Of a stretch of DNA of 64,000 bases, positions 59,301-64,000 are shown one piece after another. The notes beneath the pieces were generated by a model, which worked only from the letters and a program-made list of their open reading frames with translations, had not been told where the DNA came from and ran no database searches. Source of the stretch: Dysidea avara (Eukaryota; Porifera; Demospongiae; Dictyoceratida; Dysideidae); the NCBI RefSeq assembly GCF_963678975.1, contig NC_089274.1:6746001-6810000 (forward strand), written 5' to 3'. The position numbers were made by a program, and so were the translations under genes. Every line of letters starts with the position of its first letter. The first letter of the stretch is position 1.

Positions 59301-60303
59301 TTTTGAGAATGACATTAGTGGTAATTTTGACTGCCATTCACGAGAAAGATGAATACTCTTTGTAGCATCTATACCTAAAGATGGTAACTCTTTACAACCC
59401 AATTTATGATTTCGACAAATAAGCCAAGGTGGGAACATTTTTTATCCAGCCACATTTCCAGTTCCAACTAGGTAAATGTGTCACTGTTAGTTGGTACTTG
59501 TTCTCTACATACACTACCATCATTATATGACTCTTCTTCATCACTGCTTTACTTTGCTTCATCACATGATCATCAGCTGATTCATCACCAATTACTTCCT
59601 TGATGGACACATGTAGTCTACAGTATAGGGGTAGATAATATAGTTCTACATAATAAATTATAAATCTGGCTAATGCAGATTACATACATACAGCATGCTT
59701 GCAAAATTAACTATCACTTGTTTAATTCTAATTAATGCACACCTCATGAAAAGAATTTTTGAAGATTGCGGGATTAGCTTCCTTGGGGGATCAGTTGGCT
59801 CACGAATCATGTTACACCAAGTAAGAATATGTATTACTATGTAGTAACTAATGTTTCATGGATGTTCTTTGCTGCGGGGTATTATAGCTGCACTGTAACT
59901 ACCTTATACTTAGCTAGGCTATCAAGGTATACTAATTTACAAAAATTGTTATCAAGATATACTTCGTATACCCCCGTAAACCCTCAATTCGAGCACTGTT
60001 AGGAAGGTCACCTCTATATGATCATAACCTCACATTATTCTATTAAAGTACACCCTAGCCACGTTTGGGGCCTACTTGATGTGGTCACTATAATGAGGTA
60101 GTCTTATTAATGAGGTCACTGGGTAATGTTTTGGTGTTATATGATGTGACAATGCTCTTATCAACCTTACAGGTAAAGCAAAGCCTCCAATGAATGAAAC
60201 ATACACCAGCAGTATGACAAGTAATGATGGCAATAGAAACCTCCTAGTATTAACGCTCCTAGCAACAGTAGCAACATTATGGTCTAGACTGACTAGTTTA
60301 TGA
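53350..60303 (+). CDS. Ig-like surface protein with signal peptide and GPI/membrane C-terminus (4 exons)
   Basis: Exons, all phase 1: 53350-53419 (signal peptide [29 protein letters not shown]), 57738-58013 (TTTACAG; CAAG|GTGTGT), 58348-58620 (T-tract, TTTCAG; AAAA|GTGAGT) and 60173-60303 (CCTTACAG; TGA). Total 249 residues. Exon 2 is an Ig-like domain: LQFVCPLQC, then [16 protein letters not shown] with the D-x-G-x-Y-x-C signature (D89-C95) and extra cysteines. Exon 3 (residues about 116-206) is a second compact domain with paired cysteines ([33 protein letters not shown]). Exon 4 is polar ([17 protein letters not shown]) and ends in [18 protein letters not shown], with no cytoplasmic tail, as in GPI signals. 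One symmetrical exon per domain is classic Ig gene architecture. Intron 1 holds the retroelement at 53858 and intron 3 the hAT element at 58657. The ligand is unknown. Confidence 0.8.
53700..53738. repeat. (ACCGT)n pentanucleotide run
   Basis: GTACCGTACCGTACCGTACC with flanking GTACGGTACC makes a short, partly palindromic tandem repeat just before the retroelement coding region. Confidence 0.85.
53858..54496 (+). pseudogene. gag: Retrotransposon Gag
   Basis: About 212 residues from [15 protein letters not shown]; the same frame is open upstream to 53726 but without Gag similarity. The Trp-rich start (SWDDWLEHF...NDWT...KLKWL) and the helical body with [19 protein letters not shown] and [14 protein letters not shown] are typical of Ty3/Gypsy capsid regions. 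The stop at 54494-54496 precedes the CCHC knuckle, which lies in another frame (54610-54660: [14 protein letters not shown]). The change of frame may be decay; a programmed shift site is not evident. Confidence 0.8.
54610..56687 (+). pseudogene. pol: Retrotransposon CCHC knuckle, protease and partial reverse transcriptase
   Basis: The CCHC knuckle (54613-54655) runs in frame into an aspartic protease with the active-site triplet in VDTGAAVS (Asp near 54895) and the ILGQDFLG segment. The frame is then interrupted by the insertion at 55190-55835 and resumes in the same frame beyond the second target copy. It continues through a linker into the RT finger region ([49 protein letters not shown]). 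It stops at 56687, before the YxDD catalytic box, so no active RT is encoded. Confidence 0.85.
55190..55835. mobile_element. Foldback element with 9-bp target duplication (Mutator-like signature)
   Basis: Long inverted arms: GGGTAGTGCTAAAAGCCGGA and ATGGAATGGAAC at left, TTCCATTCCATTCCGGC and TTTTAGCACTACCC at right. Inner arms (TTTCGAAGTTTCTATTTAATGCCC / GGGCATTAAATAGAAACTTCGAG) are also inverted. ATGTTGGTA flanks it at 55181-55189 and 55836-55844. Nine-base duplications with long terminal repeats are typical of Mutator-like elements. The retrotransposon frame is the same on both sides, so this insertion came after the retrotransposon. Confidence 0.9.
56688..57737. other. Rest of intron 1, no gene
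   Basis: No LTR or further pol motif recognised. It includes a (GTGA)n run at about 57448-57470. The 74- to 79-codon minus-strand frames lack recognisable features. The 3' boundary of the retrotransposon is hidden here or lost. Confidence 0.4.
58162..58296. mobile_element. Foldback MITE in intron 2 of the Ig-like gene
   Basis: CAATTGTGAGTGATTAAAAA and CTTGCTAAT pair with ATTAGCAAA and TTTTTTAATCACTCACAATTG. The centre (GGGATGAATATTC, GGGTGCCACGCC) is of the same family as the element at 13283. Confidence 0.85.
58657..59998. mobile_element. hAT-type element in intron 3 of the Ig-like gene
   Basis: Ends CAGTGCTCGAATTG and CAATTCGAGCACTG are exact inverted repeats, and TTAGGAAA (58649-58656) / TTAGGAAG (59999-60006) is an 8-bp target duplication with one mismatch. 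The interior has degenerate tandem units of about 155 bp (AAATTTTGAA...TTCTGAGAT(T/C)...TTTGGTGACAAT.TTGACTGAAATTTG) between 58.83 and 59.34 kb. No transposase frame. Confidence 0.9.
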
Positions 60304-60646
60304 CTATGAGTGTAAGTGTTGTATCAACACATGAAAGTCTGTGTTGTATTAGCACAAATTATTTTGTTACTTTAGCTAATCTGTGTTATTTTTACCCTTG
60401 GTCATGCTGAAATAATTACTACTTATTTGTTACTATAACTAACTTGCTGGACTTACAGTATAAAAAAATATTTTTGTGACATTGTAGTAAAATTAATGTT
60501 ACAACAAAAATGTACATACATACGGAGTACAGAAACACACTAGCACAATGTTGAGTGCATTACTGTCTAAGACAGTTTCTCTGTATCTCCAATGAGCCCT
60601 GCCTGGAGAGGACCAGGATTTGGACAAGAATATATCCCCACAGCAA
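60304..60646. other. 3' flank of the Ig-like gene
   Basis: AT-rich. No clear AATAAA within the first 150 bases; nothing else recognised. Confidence 0.4.
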
Positions 60647-60872
60647 CTACTCGTTTAAAAGGTGGCAATTGTTCCACTGCTCAGGGTAGGCGATGTTGTA
60701 GTACAACCCAACTACAGCAGCCATGGCTTGTAAGAGATCATCAACATCCAAGTAGATGAGATTCTCTGTGACCAAAATATAGTCTTGCATCGCAGAACCA
60801 GTCTCAACTATATATGGAGCAGCAGTTTCATGGTCTTCAATTTACTTTCAGTGTTGTCACCATTCTGTAAGC
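60647..60872 (-). pseudogene. Broken gene fragment ending VGLYYNIAYPEQWNNCHLLNE-like domain
   Basis: The minus strand has a 67-codon frame reading APYIVETGSAMQDYILVTEN, then LIYLDVDDLLQAMAAVVGLY and YNIAYPEQWNNC, closed by TAG at 60647-60649. Just upstream another frame gives QNGDNTESKL, and one missing G would join it to EDHETAAP, so a 1-nt deletion is likely. The LxVxDLLxAMxAxxxLYYxxxxxYP pattern is like the C-terminal domain of large uncharacterised proteins common in fishes and marine invertebrates, often transposon-associated; this is from memory of the pattern and is tentative. Confidence 0.5.
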
Positions 60873-61129
60873 ATACAAAATGATGTAAGCTAAGTATAGT
60901 CAGTACATAATTTTACTTTAATGTATGAATAATACTTGTCTACATAATATATTTTATATAAATGCACACTAGGGACCCGCTGATTATGCTCATAATTTTA
61001 CCTATTATGCTATGCTGCACTGCTCAAAAATTCACCTATTATGCTTAAATTAATGCTCAATATTTACCGATTATGCTCACTATTGTGCTTGATTATGCTC
61101 ACTATTGTGCAGCCAGCTACACTGAAGGT

Positions 61130-61700
61130 TACCATGAATCAACACCTCCATGGTAGTGAAGAAAGAAGTGGGACAAAAAAGGAGGACAAAGGTAAGTCCA
61201 TGATGCATGCATAATAACTACTACGGTTGGCAAAGACACCTCTCGGATGTCAAACAGTAACGAAATCAAGCCCATAGCATTAACCATAGTCTTGGTTTGA
61301 CGCATCAGTCAGGCAGTCAGTCAGTTAAATTATGCGGATGCTAAACATCATCATGGGTGAGCCTTAGTGTGAGGCTTTCCATGTTTGTTACGTAAACTTT
61401 TGGGAACCATCAAACCAGTCAGATGTGCAGGTGAAACAAACATTACCAGGGACAAGCTTGCTAAGACTTGCCAATAAAATTTTACAGAAATTTGTTGGAG
61501 GGTTTGGAGTCACTCTGAAGACATTTATGGTATACTTAACCAATACTGCTAAGCTGTTATGAAGAAGTGAGGGTGGTTTCTGATGATACTCTTGACCAGA
61601 AAAGCATGATCGATCCCTACTATACAGTACTATCGATGTTTACCATACCATAGATTAACCATTTTTGTATACGTACAATTTAAACGTACAGTGTAAGAGA
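61130..61700 (+). repeat. Dispersed repeat, third copy
   Basis: GAAGAAAGAAGTGGGACAAA, GGACAAAGGTAAGTCCATGAT and AATCAAGCCCATAGCATTA match 38.24 kb and, in reverse, 26.35 kb. The end (AAAAGCATGATC...CCCTACTATACAGTACTATCG) also matches 8.27 kb. Confidence 0.65.
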
Positions 61701-61899
61701 CTGTGTGCATGTTTTCATGCACATACTCGGCTGATAATAGGATTAATAAAATGGCCAAAGAGAACAATAGATTAAGCATGAAAGGAAACGAAGTGATTTA
61801 ATGCTTAGGTTCTTTGCTATATATGAAAATCTATATTTTTAGAATGGCTGAACACTACAAGAAACCATGCAGGCATATAAATTTGCAAAAGTTTTTTTT

Positions 61900-63860
61900 G
61901 TTTACTTTAAGTGTATTTGATTTCAAATACACTTTTATGGATTATGCGGGCTTAAGGAATCAATCATGTGAATATCACTTTTGCCTCATGTTAATGAAAT
62001 ACAGAAAGCAGATTTGAAATAAAAGTATCGTGGATGTTTCAGATTACAGTGAGTAATTTAACAATGAGTAATTTAACAATGAGTAAAATAGTGTTGTAGC
62101 AGGCCTTGGATTATGAGGGTTTGTTTAAGAGGCAAGTATAAAATTAAGTTAACTGAATACCGTAAACAAGGAAAGTTTCACCGTGCAAAAGTTTCATGTT
62201 TTTTTTGTGGTTTCAAAGCAAACTGTGGAAAGTTTTCCTGCTAAATCAATAATTTTATACAGCTATGTTTAAGCTTTACCGCAAACAGTCTCAGTAGTCC
62301 TTAACTGTGCTGTTTACGGTAAAGCATTTTTAGTGCTTGCACTTTTTAAAATGGCTGTGGGTTTAAGGGTTTTTAACTTTAACTAATGTCATACGAAGAT
62401 ATTGTATTTGTAATTTGGTTTGGGAGGACCATAAGGTATTAGTACTACATAAACAGACTTGCAGAGGAGGTCAAACTTGTGGTGAACAATTAACGTGGTT
62501 GTGGTGACAACCACAGTCACGTCTATGAAGCATGTGTATACATCAACATTGTGTGGATAGTGTGACATAAGGGTAAACACCAAGGCTATATACCAAGAAT
62601 TGATTACTAATCAAACTTACATCAAATATGTCACCAAAAGGACACAGGATACCTCACTAGTGACCACACTAAGTGTGTACTGTATGGTGGGCTTCATCAC
62701 TGATGTCATACATTCTGAAGGTTTCATTGTATTAAGTTTTCCAATACCTCCAAGACACATCAAATTCCTTAGTTACTAAAATAATTACCTACATTGCTTA
62801 GATAGTTTACAGCTCATAGTATCTATGATAAAAGTATTAGATACTTTGACTAGCCCTTATATTTTTACTGCTAATTCAAAACAATTGTGCACACGTAACT
62901 GTTGACATTTGTGTTGACCTGAATACTTAACAATGCTTGCTATACTGACAGGATATCACACTGTAACGAATAACGCAACTATACATTGAACTAACAAACA
63001 TTAGAAATCATTCTTAAATTAAATATTGTTGACATGGTTTCTACAAAACCATAATCAAACCATTTGAACTGGAACTAGAGAATTTTCTGCACAAATTTAT
63101 TAAGGAATAAAAGTTATGTAGCTATAAATAGAACACAGCCAACATGCCCAACAGTTATAACTACAGCATACAGTAACAGTCCATTAGAAAGGAAAAAAAA
63201 CCCATTGTACATTCATTCTAAAACAAGAGTTCAAACAAAATAAGATCAGAAAATTAATTAACCATTTTACAGGCATTTGCTATATGTGACTATCTGAGCG
63301 AAAACCCGACTTGTTTGTGTAATTCTGTTTTTGAGATAAATGCCATTGGGTAAAAAAAATGAGTGCTACATAAATAATTTTACGTACGCTTTAATTGCTT
63401 CAGTAAACAGTGAAGAAAGACATGAATTAAAATATCTACTATAGCAATGGATTTGCCTCTTCCTGAAGAGTAAAACATCTTTGTTTCATTTTTGTGAACA
63501 GACTTACTGTACAAATCGATTGTTTTGCACTTCTTGTTGTCTATCACTATAACTCTGAAAGCTTTTACCAGATAAGGCTGAAACTTTAACAGCTCAGTGG
63601 TTTTTCACAAAAAAAGTCATGAAATGAAGTAAAGGAAAATGCAAACAAGTCAGGTTTTCACTAAGTAGGTCACATATGCACAATATATGATTAGGTGGTC
63701 ACCCACCCAAAGTCAACTTTGCATGGCATTTGTCTAAGTTGTACTGAAAATGCCACAACTGGCCCAATAGCCAGTCACCCAATATCTGATAAATTGAATA
63801 TAGTAAATGGCAGAAACGGCAGGTGAATTTATTTAGGTGGAAAAGTCAAAATGTTATACT
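61900..63860. repeat. Second copy of the 8.8-10.8 kb repeat region
   Basis: Colinear with 8.8-10.83 kb but without the hAT-type MITE found there at 9224. The 63.28-63.67 kb part is a smaller member of the TGTGAC...AAACCCGAC element. 62.16-62.33 kb holds an inverted pair (ACCGTAAACAAGGAAAG / TGTTTACGGTAAAGC), another small element. No gene recognised. Confidence 0.6.
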
Positions 63861-63893
63861 GTTTTACGTAACATCCAATACTATTAGTACTAG

Positions 63894-63990
63894 TAATAGT
63901 ATGGGTAGCAGTGAAATTTGGGATAAATTTACCAATTCCAATACAACAAGAGTGGTATTTATCCCAAATTTCACTGCTACTCATGCTATT
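63894..63990. mobile_element. Foldback MITE at the window end
   Basis: AATAGTATGGGTAGCAGTGA...AATTTGGGATAAA is mirrored by TTTATCCCAAATTTCACTGC...TACTCATGCTATT around a 31-base loop. Confidence 0.85.
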
Positions 63991-64000
63991 CCCAGTTAAT

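Overview
The window is AT-rich, intron-bearing animal DNA, packed with small inverted-repeat transposons. A TRAF adaptor (RING, zinc fingers, coiled coil, MATH), a two-domain Ig-like surface protein and relics of the acetyltransferase KAT2 (GCN5/PCAF) point to a metazoan. Short introns, low GC and heavy MITE load fit a marine invertebrate such as a sponge, but the species is an inference.

Right part (51.2-60.3 kb). A four-exon TRAF gene on the minus strand and a four-exon Ig-like gene on the plus strand are transcribed divergently from about 650 bp of shared upstream DNA. The Ig-like protein has a signal peptide, an Ig domain with the D-x-G-x-Y-x-C signature, a second Cys-rich domain and a hydrophobic GPI- or membrane-type C-terminus. 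Its intron 1 holds a broken Ty3/Gypsy-type element, itself split by a foldback element with a 9-bp target duplication. Its intron 3 holds a hAT-like element with an 8-bp target duplication. A broken minus-strand gene fragment lies just downstream.

Middle and left part (0.9-48.7 kb). This is a decayed, repeatedly duplicated KAT2 locus on the minus strand, recognised exon by exon. N-terminal exons lie at 48.7-47.7 kb. A tandemly duplicated middle block (units B, 46.7-41.5 kb, and A, 40.3-35.7 kb) carries exons for the linker and the start of the acetyltransferase domain. A C-terminal block (32.2-29.5 kb) carries the end of that domain and the bromodomain. A larger duplication repeats the region from the acetyltransferase core through the bromodomain, plus a plus-strand membrane-anchor exon, at 16.6-0.9 kb. 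Most exons carry frameshifts, internal deletions or stops; both bromodomain copies share one stop codon, so decay began before the duplication. Because the copies are paralogous, several transposon insertions can be dated against an empty site in the other copy.

The 21.0-26.1 kb interval holds a probable type II membrane protein (three exons), the 3' end of a membrane receptor with a short cytoplasmic tail, and two of three related terminal anchor exons (24.1, 25.96 and 1.0 kb).

The rest is mobile-element debris: hAT-like elements with clean target duplications, TA- and TTAA-flanked foldback elements, one element with about 50-bp inverted repeats, CA microsatellites, a roughly 30-bp minisatellite and dispersed repeat families. 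No tRNA, rRNA or CRISPR array was found.
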